Shown: positions 34,737 through 43,401 of the stretch, in pieces
Numbering within the stretch: the stretch's first letter is position 1
How the letters are laid out: each line of letters starts with the position of its first letter
NCBI RefSeq assembly: GCF_014803405.1
Contig: NZ_JACYFG010000035.1
Span: forward strand, 1-64,000
Source of the DNA: Pelagicoccus enzymogenes
GTDB taxonomy: Bacteria > Verrucomicrobiota > Verrucomicrobiia > Opitutales > Opitutaceae
Length of the DNA stretch: 64,000 nt
Reading direction: 5' to 3'
The notes under the pieces: model-generated
What the model was told of the DNA's origin: nothing
What the model saw: the letters and a program-made list of their open reading frames with translations, nothing else
Databases searched by the model: none
Made by a program: the position numbers and the translations under genes

Positions 34737-36317
34737 GTGAATCGCGAGCATGCCCTCTCATCCCTTCGCTCCCCTAGCGAGCCACTCGACATTCTCGTTA
34801 TCGGCGGCGGGGCAACCGGACTAGGGACCGCAGTTGACGCAGCGACGCGCGGGCACAAGGTCGCCCTCATCGAGCAGTCCGACTTCGCCAAAGGGACCTC
34901 CTCCCGCTCCACCAAGCTGGTGCACGGGGGCGTTCGCTACCTGCGGCAAGGAAATGTGTCCCTCGTGCTCGAGGCGCTTCGGGAGCGCGGCTTCCTGTAT
35001 CGCAACGCGCCCCACCTGGTTCGCGACCAAGCCTTCGTCATTCCCAACTACCGCTGGTGGGAAGGCCCCTTCTACGGAGTCGGCATGAAAGTCTATGACG
35101 CGCTCGCCGGCCGCCTGGGCCTCGCGCCCTCCCGAAACCTCAGCCGCGAGCAAACGATCGAACGCATCCCCACCATCGAAACCAAAGGGCTCACGGGCGG
35201 CGTAATCTACCACGACGGCCAGTTCGACGATTCTCGCCTCGCCATCAATCTCGCCCAAACTGCCGCGGCGCACGGAGCCGTGATCGCGAACTACCTTAAG
35301 TGTATCCAATTGCTAAAGACAGAAAATGGACAGATTTGCGGCGTGCTAGCGGAAGACCAGGAAACGGGCGAGCAGTTTGAAATATTGGCCAAAGCAGTGG
35401 TGAACGCGACCGGCGTATTCGCCGATTCCTTACGAATGCTAGATGACCCCAAAGCCAATGCCATCATCTCCGCTTCCCAAGGAATACACATCGTCCTTCC
35501 CAAGCGGTTTCTTCCCAACGATGCCGCCATCATGGTTCCCAAGACCGACGATGGCCGCGTGCTCTTCGCCGTCCCTTGGCACGATCGCGTCGTAGTCGGC
35601 ACCACCGACACCCCACTCGCCAGCCACTCCCTCGAACCACGAGCTCTCAGCTCCGAACGTGACTTCATCATGCAGCACGCAGCCAAATACCTCGAGCACG
35701 ACCCTCAACCTGAGGATGTTCTTTCCGTGTACGCTGGCTTGCGACCGCTCGTAAAATCTGGCGATTCCTCCGATACGGCCGCCCTTTCCCGCGACCACAC
35801 CATCCTCATTTCCGACTCTGGACTGCTCACCGTGACCGGCGGAAAATGGACCACTTACCGTCGCATGGCGGAGGACGTCGTCGACCACGTGGAAATCCTT
35901 TCCGGAATCGAAGAGGATGCATGCAAAACCAAAACGCTCTCTATCGCCGGATCCACGCGAGAACCGATCTCAGCCTCCAATCTCTCTCCTTACGGCTCAG
36001 CAGCTCAAGCAATCGAAACGCTCATCGAGAAGGATCCCCGCGCCGCAGCCGCTCTCCATCCCAGGCTGCCCTATCAGCAGGCGGAGGTGCTCCATCACGC
36101 CCGGAACGAAATGGCCCGCACGGTCGAAGACGTTCTTGCCCGACGAACGCGGGCCTTGCTGCTCGACGCAAGAGCCGCCATCGAAGCAGCTCCGCTAGTT
36201 GCCCGTATGCTTGCGAGCGAATTGCAGAAAGATCAGGCTTGGATAGACGATCAGGTCGCAAGCTTCATCGAGCTCGCAAACGGATACGACTTCATGCACC
36301 CGTCTTCCACCAGCTAG
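34737..36317 (+). CDS. glpD: Aerobic glycerol-3-phosphate dehydrogenase
   Basis: This 526-residue FAD flavoprotein oxidises glycerol-3-phosphate to dihydroxyacetone phosphate and passes electrons to quinone at the membrane. The FAD-binding GGGATGLGTA lies at 23-32; SSRSTKLVHGGVRYL and TTDTP follow, and a C-terminal helical domain is present. GTG 34737 was chosen because the open frame upstream runs through the purO terminator. Glycerol kinase and facilitator are not adjacent. Confidence 0.92.
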   Translation: MNREHALSSLRSPSEPLDILVIGGGATGLGTAVDAATRGHKVALIEQSDFAKGTSSRSTKLVHGGVRYLRQGNVSLVLEALRERGFLYRNAPHLVRDQAFVIPNYRWWEGPFYGVGMKVYDALAGRLGLAPSRNLSREQTIERIPTIETKGLTGGVIYHDGQFDDSRLAINLAQTAAAHGAVIANYLKCIQLLKTENGQICGVLAEDQETGEQFEILAKAVVNATGVFADSLRMLDDPKANAIISASQGIHIVLPKRFLPNDAAIMVPKTDDGRVLFAVPWHDRVVVGTTDTPLASHSLEPRALSSERDFIMQHAAKYLEHDPQPEDVLSVYAGLRPLVKSGDSSDTAALSRDHTILISDSGLLTVTGGKWTTYRRMAEDVVDHVEILSGIEEDACKTKTLSIAGSTREPISASNLSPYGSAAQAIETLIEKDPRAAAALHPRLPYQQAEVLHHARNEMARTVEDVLARRTRALLLDARAAIEAAPLVARMLASELQKDQAWIDDQVASFIELANGYDFMHPSSTS

Positions 36318-36333
36318 CGCGTAGGAAACGAGC

Positions 36334-37398
36334 TCAGCGCTCCACCACGGAGTTGCGAACCACCAGCTCCGTCGGAAATACAACAGGAGCCGGCTTGACC
36401 TCGCCACGCTCCTCTTCCGAGTCAATGCGTTTGAGCAGCGTCGAAACAGCTTCGACCCCCATCTGCCTTAGAGGTTGTCGAACCGTCGTCAGGGGCGGTA
36501 CGGTGACTCGGGCCACCAAGGTATCGTCGAAACCGCAAACCGAAACGTCGTCCGGCACCTTCACTCCAGCGCCGGACAGCGCCTCCACGCAGCCCAAAGC
36601 CATTTGGTCGTTCGCGCAGAAAATCGCATGCGGCAACAAATCCAAAGAATTGTCCTGTAACCATTTTTCCATTACAGCTCTAGCCTCCACGTCGCTGTAG
36701 GGCATCGACTTGAGCAGGGACTCGTCCCATTCGACTCCCGCATCGGCCAGAGCTCTCCGATAGCCGGAGATACGCCTTTCCGCTCCCAAGAGGCCACGCG
36801 GGCCGGCGAGGTGCATGATGCGGCGATGCCCCTTGTCCACGAGGAACCTCACCATGTCGTAGGCGCCCTTTTCCTCATCCGACTCGAGATTGACTACGCC
36901 TTCAATGTCAACGTTCGCATGCAGCGATACGCAGGGCATGTCGGGATTCATTCCCTTGGCAAATTCCTCGCCCACAATGGGAGCGATCAAGATCATGCCG
37001 TCGATTCGACCGTCGAAGGCGCGCTCCAATTGCTCCTTCGCGTCCGACCAGGTATCCAAGGTGAAAACCGTTACATTCTGGTTGTGCTCGGAAGCGCCCG
37101 CGATGATTCCATTGAAGACCTCGAGGAAATAGTGGTTCAGCTCCAAGCCCTCCACCACGATGAAGGCGCCGATCGTGTTCATGCGGCGATTGACCAAGGC
37201 TCGAGCCGCGATGTTGGGTCGATACCTCAAATCCGCCGCCGCCTTGCGGATCCTCCGTTGCGTTTCCTCGGAAATACGAACAGAAGAATTGGAGCCGTTG
37301 AGAACGGCTGACACTGCCATTGCTGATACGCCAGCCTTGCGGCCGACATCAGCAAGCGTGGGGGGGCGCTTGCCCTTTTTTCGGGAGGGTTGTGGCAT
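36334..37398 (-). CDS. LacI-family transcriptional regulator
   Basis: This 354-residue repressor has an N-terminal HTH (TLADVGRKAGVSAMAVSAVLNG, shown in part), the hinge helix region RPNIAARALVNRR and a periplasmic-binding-like sugar sensor (FCANDQMALG, DVSVCGFDDT). The basic start (PSRKKGKRPP) is typical of Opitutia LacI proteins. The effector and target are unknown. It is convergent with glpD, so glpD is not an obvious partner. A longer start at 37452 exists in frame. Confidence 0.88.
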   Translation of the reverse strand: MPQPSRKKGKRPPTLADVGRKAGVSAMAVSAVLNGSNSSVRISEETQRRIRKAAADLRYRPNIAARALVNRRMNTIGAFIVVEGLELNHYFLEVFNGIIAGASEHNQNVTVFTLDTWSDAKEQLERAFDGRIDGMILIAPIVGEEFAKGMNPDMPCVSLHANVDIEGVVNLESDEEKGAYDMVRFLVDKGHRRIMHLAGPRGLLGAERRISGYRRALADAGVEWDESLLKSMPYSDVEARAVMEKWLQDNSLDLLPHAIFCANDQMALGCVEALSGAGVKVPDDVSVCGFDDTLVARVTVPPLTTVRQPLRQMGVEAVSTLLKRIDSEEERGEVKPAPVVFPTELVVRNSVVER

Positions 37399-37508
37399 AG
37401 GATTTCGCCTAGCAACGTAAATCCGAGCCACCCTTGCAATCTGTTTCTCCATGGGATCTTAGAAAAGCCCTTAGTACCAACACCCCATGCACTTAGATTA
37501 CTCGCAAA

Positions 37509-38432
37509 CTAAGCCCTTGGGTGGGCCTGATCAAACGCTTCCTTGAGGCGGCTGATGTTAACGTGCGTGTAGATCTGGGTGGTGGAAAGCTTGGCGTGTC
37601 CTAGCAACTCTTGCACCAGCCGCAGGTCCGCCCCGTTGTCGAGAAGGTGAGTCGCGTACGAATGTCGAATCTTGTGCGGCGTCAGGTCCATCGGCAACTC
37701 CGCGAGGGACAGGTACTTCTTGAGCAACAGCTGCACTCCGCGCGGATTCCACTTCTTCCCCGAATTGCTGAGAACTACGGGATCCAGGAACGCCGTTCCC
37801 ACAGAAAATTCGCGTCTCCACTTATCCAATACGGCCATCGCCACGCGTCCCAAGGGACAAATGCGCGACTTGCCTCCCTTGCCCACGATTCGAGCGACGC
37901 CCTCGTCGAAGCTGACTTGACCATAGGTGAGGCTGCACAGCTCGCTCACACGAAAGCCGGCGCCATAGAGCAACTCCAGGACCAGTCGATCTCGCCATGC
38001 TTGAAAAGGAGGGATTGCCTCGTTCTCCAGCAGTCGCATCGGACCGTCGATCAATAGCTTCACTTGCCGCTCCGTCATGAAAGCCGGCAACTTCTTGGGC
38101 AGTTTAGGCAAGACGATCCCGACCAGCGGGTTCGTCTCCAGCTTCCCTTGGCGTATCCAATACTTGAAAAAGGTGCGCAGCCCGGAGACGTAGTTATGAA
38201 CGGTCCGACGCGATACGCGGCGCTGTTGTTCGATCACGAAATCCCGAGCGAGACGCAAGTCGACCTTCTTGAGATCGCCGGCCCAACGCGTTTCGCTATC
38301 AAGATAGCGAAAGAAGACCTCCAAGGCAGTTTCGTAGTTGCGCGCGGTGTACTGCGAAAGCCGACGCTCACCGGCTAGATGCCGCACAAACGGATCTACC
38401 CAAAGCGATCGCCAAGCTTCGTCTTTGCTCAT
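37509..38432 (-). CDS. xerC: Tyrosine recombinase XerC/XerD
   Basis: This 307-residue tyrosine recombinase resolves chromosome dimers at dif. The SAM-like N-terminal domain is followed by the catalytic domain with Arg in GAGFRVSEL, Lys in GKGGKSRI, HKIRHSYATHLL, LGHAKLSTTQ and the nucleophilic Tyr in IYTHV. XerC and XerD cannot be told apart from sequence here. It lies 34 bases after mazG. ATG 38432 gives the usual length. No mobile element features surround it. Confidence 0.88.
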   Translation of the reverse strand: MSKDEAWRSLWVDPFVRHLAGERRLSQYTARNYETALEVFFRYLDSETRWAGDLKKVDLRLARDFVIEQQRRVSRRTVHNYVSGLRTFFKYWIRQGKLETNPLVGIVLPKLPKKLPAFMTERQVKLLIDGPMRLLENEAIPPFQAWRDRLVLELLYGAGFRVSELCSLTYGQVSFDEGVARIVGKGGKSRICPLGRVAMAVLDKWRREFSVGTAFLDPVVLSNSGKKWNPRGVQLLLKKYLSLAELPMDLTPHKIRHSYATHLLDNGADLRLVQELLGHAKLSTTQIYTHVNISRLKEAFDQAHPRA

Positions 38433-38466
38433 GATTTCGTCGCGGGAAGCGGGTTGCCGCCGCAAT

Positions 38467-39183
38467 CTAGCCGATCTTTTCCTCGAGCGGCTCCACCATG
38501 GCATCGCTTTCCGCCATCACGCGACGAGCAAACTTGCGCACCGCGCTCTCTGGATCGATGCCCTTCAAGCGGCAAGCCGCAGCAATTTCGAAAAGGATGT
38601 GGCCCGCTGATTCCTCGTCCAGCTCGTCCGCCATCGCCGCGATCGCTTCCATGTCAACCGAATCGCCTACGGGGAGCGCCTTCTTCTTGATTTGCTTGAA
38701 AACGTCGTAGGCGAAGAGCAGGGCAGGAAGAGCCGGAGGCAGGTCCTTGAACTGCGATGGGTTAACCGGCCTGTTCGCCTTTTCCTTCGCTTTGATCTCG
38801 TCCCACTGCTTCAACACAGCGTCCGAGTTGGAGAGGTCGACATCTCCGAAGACATGCGGGTGCCGGCGAATCAACTTTTCGTTGATCTCGGCGGCGACCG
38901 CTTCGAAGTCGAAATGCCCCGCCTCCTTCGCGAGCTGAGCGTGAAAAACGACTTGCAACAGAACGTCGCCCAGCTCCTCCCGCATGTGCTCCATGTCCAG
39001 CTTGTCGATAGTCTCCAACAACTCGCTGCATTCGTCGACCAAGCACTGGGCGATCGACTGATGATCCTGCTCGATGTCCCAAGGGCAACCGCCAGGTCCC
39101 CGCAAACGAGCCATCGTTTCTACCAATTCTTCAATAGCGCTCACGCCCGCCATCAAGTCGCTCCGTTCTGCGGGAAGCAACAT
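38467..39183 (-). CDS. mazG: Nucleoside triphosphate pyrophosphohydrolase MazG
   Basis: This 238-residue, two-domain MazG hydrolyses nucleoside triphosphates to monophosphates. The N-terminal domain begins RLRGPGGCPWDIEQDH and carries the Mg site DECSELLETID and EELGDVLLQVVF. The C-terminal copy shows ADELDEESAGHILFEIAAA. ATG 39183 or the in-frame ATG 39153 could start it. It lies upstream of xerC on the same strand. Confidence 0.9.
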   Translation of the reverse strand: MLLPAERSDLMAGVSAIEELVETMARLRGPGGCPWDIEQDHQSIAQCLVDECSELLETIDKLDMEHMREELGDVLLQVVFHAQLAKEAGHFDFEAVAAEINEKLIRRHPHVFGDVDLSNSDAVLKQWDEIKAKEKANRPVNPSQFKDLPPALPALLFAYDVFKQIKKKALPVGDSVDMEAIAAMADELDEESAGHILFEIAAACRLKGIDPESAVRKFARRVMAESDAMVEPLEEKIG

Positions 39184-39216
39184 TCGAATGGAGCGCCCAG
39201 CCCAAACAGCCGCTAC

Positions 39217-40071
39217 CTAGGCGCGTACTTCCGGAAACTCCGTCCCTGGGAAATCATCCGGAACCGCCCGCGTCACCTCGCCAGTGGCAGCCCATTCCAA
39301 ACCTCGGAAAAGGGTTTCCAGGAATCCCGCGCACTTCATGGCCGCCGGCGTTTCGGTGTCGTTCGCTCCGACATGTCCCAAAGTCGTGTGAAAAACCCGC
39401 CCCTTTCCGTAGTCGATGGCCATCAGCATAGGCTCGTTCTCGCTCGTGCCGTTTTCGATCTCAGGCCCCGCGATCGCGGTCGCCAGCACCGTGAGGTTCT
39501 TGGCGGGACCGCGCAACTGACTGTATTGCTCGTCGATCGCGTGCAGCCAGGCCTCCGGCAATCCACGCATTACGGGATGATCCGGAGCGCAGGTTTCGAC
39601 TAAAAACTCGAAAGGATCCGGGTGCATGGCCACGCCGGGCCCGTCGTCGAGAACCATCTTTCCCTTGCGCCAACGCACCTTCGGCCCCGCGTCTTCGCCG
39701 CGCCCTCCCCAGCCTCCGACACCTATCATCTCGTTGAAGGCCGGCCAATCCGGAAAAGCGTTGTCCGCCGCGTGAAAAGCAACCAGCCCTCCTCCCCCGC
39801 TCACGAAGGCTTCGAAGGCTCGCTGCGTTTCCCTCGGCCAGACGTCCCCTTCGTAGTCGAGCAACACGACGTCGTAGTCGCTCCAGGCAGGAGCGAACTC
39901 AGAGAAGTCTTCTCCTGCATCCGGCGTGACCAAGGTATCCACTTCGAACATACCGTCGGCGCTCACCGACGCCTCCAGAGCTCGGCTGCTCACCTTCCAG
40001 TTATGCCATTGGTTCGATTGCCCCGTCAGCAGGAGCACTTTGATTTTCGGGGGGGCGGATTCTCGCGTCAT
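39217..40071 (-). CDS. ThuA-like protein
   Basis: This 284-residue protein has a class I glutamine amidotransferase-like fold (KVLLLTGQSNQWHNW; VLLDYEGDVWPRETQ; FHAADNAFPDWPAF; HTTLGHV). ThuA proteins occur in sugar-catabolism clusters of this phylum, often with disaccharide oxidation. There is no signal peptide, so it acts in the cytoplasm. It stands upstream of mazG, with 33 bases between them. Confidence 0.85.
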   Translation of the reverse strand: MTRESAPPKIKVLLLTGQSNQWHNWKVSSRALEASVSADGMFEVDTLVTPDAGEDFSEFAPAWSDYDVVLLDYEGDVWPRETQRAFEAFVSGGGGLVAFHAADNAFPDWPAFNEMIGVGGWGGRGEDAGPKVRWRKGKMVLDDGPGVAMHPDPFEFLVETCAPDHPVMRGLPEAWLHAIDEQYSQLRGPAKNLTVLATAIAGPEIENGTSENEPMLMAIDYGKGRVFHTTLGHVGANDTETPAAMKCAGFLETLFRGLEWAATGEVTRAVPDDFPGTEFPEVRA

Positions 40072-40133
40072 GCGAACAAACTAGCCACGCCCCACCGTTG
40101 CTCCAGCCATTTCCGCCCTAAGCTTTTATCTCA

Positions 40134-40541
40134 CTATTGACTCCGAACGGATCGAATCACCGTGTCCGTCCACGCTTCGGCGCATTCCAACGCTTCGAAG
40201 TAGCAGTGGGGAAATCCGTTCAGGACCAAACTCTCCAGTTCGAACAACTCTCTCGTTCTCGAAGTGTAGCCCACCACCGCAAAGGATCGCCAAAGGGGAA
40301 CCGTTTTTCGAGCTCGCGCGAGCAGGGCTGGGTCCGCCGCATTGGCGTTTACCCGATTTCCGATAAATCCCCAGGGCTCGCAAAAGTGCTCTTCTGTGAT
40401 CGCGAGAATCCAGTGCAGGTACTCCAAGCGGTTCGGATCCCTGCCTGCCTCGCTGTTGAGGGTAGAGACAAGGTAGCGGTCGTAGACGTCGATCCTGCCG
40501 AAGCGCGACTCGTATTGCTGAACTATTTCAGAGCAAATCAT
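40134..40541 (-). CDS. Small unknown protein, possibly STAS/SpoIIAA-like
   Basis: This 135-residue cytoplasmic protein starts at ATG 40541 (an ATG at 40556 is also in frame). The C-terminal half ([34 protein letters not shown]) resembles the strand-helix order of SpoIIAA-like STAS proteins, but this is weak. It is divergent from purE with about 140 bases between them. Confidence 0.55.
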   Translation of the reverse strand: MICSEIVQQYESRFGRIDVYDRYLVSTLNSEAGRDPNRLEYLHWILAITEEHFCEPWGFIGNRVNANAADPALLARARKTVPLWRSFAVVGYTSRTRELFELESLVLNGFPHCYFEALECAEAWTDTVIRSVRSQ

Positions 40542-40681
40542 GGGGGCGCAGTACACGCCACGAGGTCACGAAATCAAGGTTTACGGCGCATACGGTAAAG
40601 CGCGGCGCTTCCCTAAAAATCAATATCGACTCGACCCCGGCGCATGGCCTCACTATCCCCAGCTTTCGATTTAATAACGCC

Positions 40682-41173
40682 ATGGCAGAAAAAACACCTC
40701 TCGTCGGAATCATAATGGGCAGCAACTCCGACTGGCCCACCCTCTCTCAAGCAGCCGAGATGCTCGACTCCTTCGGCGTCGCCTACGAGGCGCAAGTCGT
40801 TTCCGCGCACCGCACGCCTGAGAAGATGTACGACTACGCCAAAACCGCCAAAAAACGCGGGCTGAAGTGCATCATCGCGGGCGCCGGCGGCGCCGCCCAC
40901 TTGCCAGGCATGGTCTCCGCACTCACCACGCTCCCGGTCCTCGGCATCCCCGTCGAATCGAAGGCCCTCAAAGGCATGGACTCCCTGCTCTCAATCGTGC
41001 AGATGCCCGGCGGCATCCCCACCGCAACCTTCGCCATCGGAGCCGCCGGAGCCAAGAATGCCGCCCTCTACGCCGTCTCCATCCTGGCCCTCAACGACGA
41101 TTCCCTCGCCCAAAAACTCGAGGAATTCCGCGAACAGCAAAAGGCCAAGGTCGAGGCCATGGAACTCAAGTAA
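40682..41173 (+). CDS. purE: N5-carboxyaminoimidazole ribonucleotide mutase
   Basis: This 163-residue class I PurE converts N5-CAIR to CAIR in purine synthesis. The signature [12 protein letters not shown] and SAHRTPEKM (active-site His) are visible, with [11 protein letters not shown] and [11 protein letters not shown] following. Class I is indicated by the adjacent purK. The gap to purK is 48 bases. Confidence 0.95.
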   Translation: MAEKTPLVGIIMGSNSDWPTLSQAAEMLDSFGVAYEAQVVSAHRTPEKMYDYAKTAKKRGLKCIIAGAGGAAHLPGMVSALTTLPVLGIPVESKALKGMDSLLSIVQMPGGIPTATFAIGAAGAKNAALYAVSILALNDDSLAQKLEEFREQQKAKVEAMELK

Positions 41174-41221
41174 GCCTCGCCCGCCTTCACCTACCACCCA
41201 AAGTACTTCGAACTTCTTCAC

Positions 41222-42346
41222 GTGATAACACCCGGATCGACAATTGGAATCTTAGGAGGCGGCCAGCTCGGTCGCATGACAGGACAAGCAGCCCGCGCCC
41301 TCGGCTACGGCTTTGTGGTCTTCGAACCGCAAGACCGCTGCCCAGCCGGACACGTCGCAGACCTCGAGATCAACGCGAAGTACTCCGACAAGTCCGCCCT
41401 CGAGCTCCTGGCAGAGTCCTCGGACGTAGTGACCTACGAATTCGAGAACGTCCCCGTGGAGGCCACCCACGAGCTGGAGAAGAAGATCACCCTGCACCCG
41501 CGTCCGGAGATCCTGCACATCTGCCAGAACCGCGAGCGCGAAAAGAACTTCCTGCGCGACAGCGGCATCCCTTGCGCCCCTTTTGCCATCGTGGACTCCC
41601 TCGAAGACCTCGACAAGGCAATCGCCGAAATCGGTACGCCCGCAGTGCTCAAAACCGCAGCATTCGGCTACGATGGCAAGGGACAGCTAAAAATCAGTAG
41701 CGAAAATCCGGATACCGCCGCCATCTGGAAGGAGTTCGGAGAGCACCGCGCCGTGCTCGAGGGCTGGATGGACTTCACCATGGAAATCTCCGTGCTGGTC
41801 GCCGCCAACGAACAGGGCGAAGTCTCTACCTTCCCAGTCGCAGAAAACATTCATACCAACCACATTCTCGACTACTCCATAGTCCCGGCGCGCATCTCTC
41901 CCGAATTACGGGCGCGAGCAGAGGAACTGGCCAAGGAGATCGCCCAAAAACTCGGCCTCGTAGGTTTGCTAGGAGTCGAACTATTCGTGCTGCGCGACGG
42001 CACGATCGCCGTCAACGAGCTCGCCCCCCGTCCCCACAACTCAGGCCACTACACCATCGACGCCTGCGTCACCTCTCAGTTCGAGCAGTTCGTCCGCGCC
42101 GTCTGCGGCTTGCCGCTGGGCTCCACAGAACTGCTAAGTCCTGTGACGATGGTCAACATCCTCGGCGACGCCTGGATCGGCCGCGAACCCGATTTCGCCT
42201 CAATTCTCCGTCATCCGACTGCCAAGTTGCACCTTTACGGAAAGGCGCAAGCGCGGGCCGGGAGAAAGATGGGCCATTTCTGCGTGCTCGCCGATTCCGC
42301 CGAGGCCGCCTACGAGCAAGCCAAAGAGCTCAAAGGCAAGCTGTAG
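41222..42346 (+). CDS. purK: N5-carboxyaminoimidazole ribonucleotide synthase
   Basis: This 374-residue ATP-grasp enzyme carboxylates AIR. The N-terminal domain has GILGGGQLGRMTGQAARALG and FEPQDRCPAG; the ATP-grasp core has KTAAFGYDGKGQ and NELAPRPHNSGHYT. It starts with GTG at 41222. It is the partner of purE in the same unit, and a REP-pair repeat follows its stop. Confidence 0.95.
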   Translation: MITPGSTIGILGGGQLGRMTGQAARALGYGFVVFEPQDRCPAGHVADLEINAKYSDKSALELLAESSDVVTYEFENVPVEATHELEKKITLHPRPEILHICQNREREKNFLRDSGIPCAPFAIVDSLEDLDKAIAEIGTPAVLKTAAFGYDGKGQLKISSENPDTAAIWKEFGEHRAVLEGWMDFTMEISVLVAANEQGEVSTFPVAENIHTNHILDYSIVPARISPELRARAEELAKEIAQKLGLVGLLGVELFVLRDGTIAVNELAPRPHNSGHYTIDACVTSQFEQFVRAVCGLPLGSTELLSPVTMVNILGDAWIGREPDFASILRHPTAKLHLYGKAQARAGRKMGHFCVLADSAEAAYEQAKELKGKL

Positions 42347-42351
42347 AAACT

Positions 42352-42426
42352 GTAGCGCCGTGCTTTGCCGGCGACCGCATTACAGGGTCCGCTCCACAAT
42401 TTACGCTGGCTAAAGCGCAGCGCTAC
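42352..42426. repeat. Paired REP-like inverted repeat, family B
   Basis: A 75-bp element between purK and the convergent SCO gene. The outer arms GTAGCGCCGTGCTTTGCCGG and the reverse complement of the right end share 18 of 22 bases, with all differences being transitions that still pair as G-U in RNA. It looks like two REP units in opposite orientation and may also end both transcripts. Confidence 0.75.
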
Positions 42427-42432
42427 GCGAAA

Positions 42433-43368
42433 TCAAAGCGCTTTGGCCGCGGCCAAGAATTCCATAGGGTCCCACGCCTTCTTGACGGAGCGCATTACGA
42501 TCTTGCGATCGCGGTCCACCAAGACCGTCGCCAGGCTGTGCACGATGTCCTCGCCCGTTTCGATATGCGTGAGGGCCATGCTCTTAATCAGCTGACGTAC
42601 CGCATCACGCTCCCCGGTCACGAAGCGGAAGTTTTCCCCTTCGATTCCGTAGGCGTCCGCGTAAGTCCGCAACACGCTCGGCGTGTCGTACTTCGGATCG
42701 AGCGTGACCGAAATAAATTCCAAGTCTTCGAGCCCCTCTTCCTTGGCCATTCGCTGCAGGGTTGCCATCTTGGAAGTCGACAGAGGGCACATCTCCGCGT
42801 CGGTGCAGCGAGTGAAAATGAAGTTCAACATAAAAGGCTTCCCCACGTAGCGAGTGGGCGTGACCGTCTCCCCGTACTGGTCCACCAATGCGAACTCCGG
42901 AAACGCGTCGCCTTCCGCGAGGTAGTAGCCCGAGCCCAGCTCGTCGACCGTCTTGGCCAGACGTTTGTTCACGCGGCGCATGGTGTCGGCAGCCTCGTCG
43001 TCAATTTTCCAGATCTTGATCAGGCGAAAGCCGCCGTCCTCGTCGCGAACCATGCGAGCCTTGATCTGGTCTCCCTTCTTGAAGGTCTTCACGTCCCCCG
43101 GGCTCACGCGAAAGACCATGGTCATCGGCGGCATGAAATCCGGGATCTCCTCATGGGCAACGGTAAGGGCGACTCCCTCCACGTCGACTCCCTGAACCAC
43201 TCCTAGAAGCGGGTAGCCTTCCTCTTTTTCATCTTCTTGACTTTCGTTTCTTTGAGCGCATCCCAGAAGCCCTGCCAAAGCCGACGCGACTAGCAGCATT
43301 CGAAAAAGCGGACTTTTCGTAAGCGAATTGAACCTGAAAGAAGAATGATGAGTGAGTCTCGAAATCAT
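42433..43368 (-). CDS. SCO-family copper chaperone with a CusF-like domain
   Basis: This 311-residue, lipoprotein-like exported protein has the signal SALAGLLGC (lipobox Cys near 37). Residues about 50-115 resemble CusF (IPDFMPPMTMVF, the Met-rich copper site). The thioredoxin-like SCO domain follows (EFALVDQYGETVTP), with copper site CTDAEMC and the distal His in VHSLATVLVD. It would deliver copper to the Cu-A centre of cytochrome oxidase. The ATG at 43368 overlaps a possible start of the divergent ctaA; ATG 43299 is an alternative without the basic n-region. Confidence 0.86.
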   Translation of the reverse strand: MISRLTHHSSFRFNSLTKSPLFRMLLVASALAGLLGCAQRNESQEDEKEEGYPLLGVVQGVDVEGVALTVAHEEIPDFMPPMTMVFRVSPGDVKTFKKGDQIKARMVRDEDGGFRLIKIWKIDDEAADTMRRVNKRLAKTVDELGSGYYLAEGDAFPEFALVDQYGETVTPTRYVGKPFMLNFIFTRCTDAEMCPLSTSKMATLQRMAKEEGLEDLEFISVTLDPKYDTPSVLRTYADAYGIEGENFRFVTGERDAVRQLIKSMALTHIETGEDIVHSLATVLVDRDRKIVMRSVKKAWDPMEFLAAAKAL

Positions 43369-43401
43369 GACGCCACGGTAGACAAACGATCCGCCAAGAA
43401 G

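Noticed and set aside
37509-38432. The tyrosine recombinase as an integrase of a mobile island
   Set aside because: It has the length and motifs of XerC/XerD and is surrounded by housekeeping genes, with no attachment site, tRNA or cargo.
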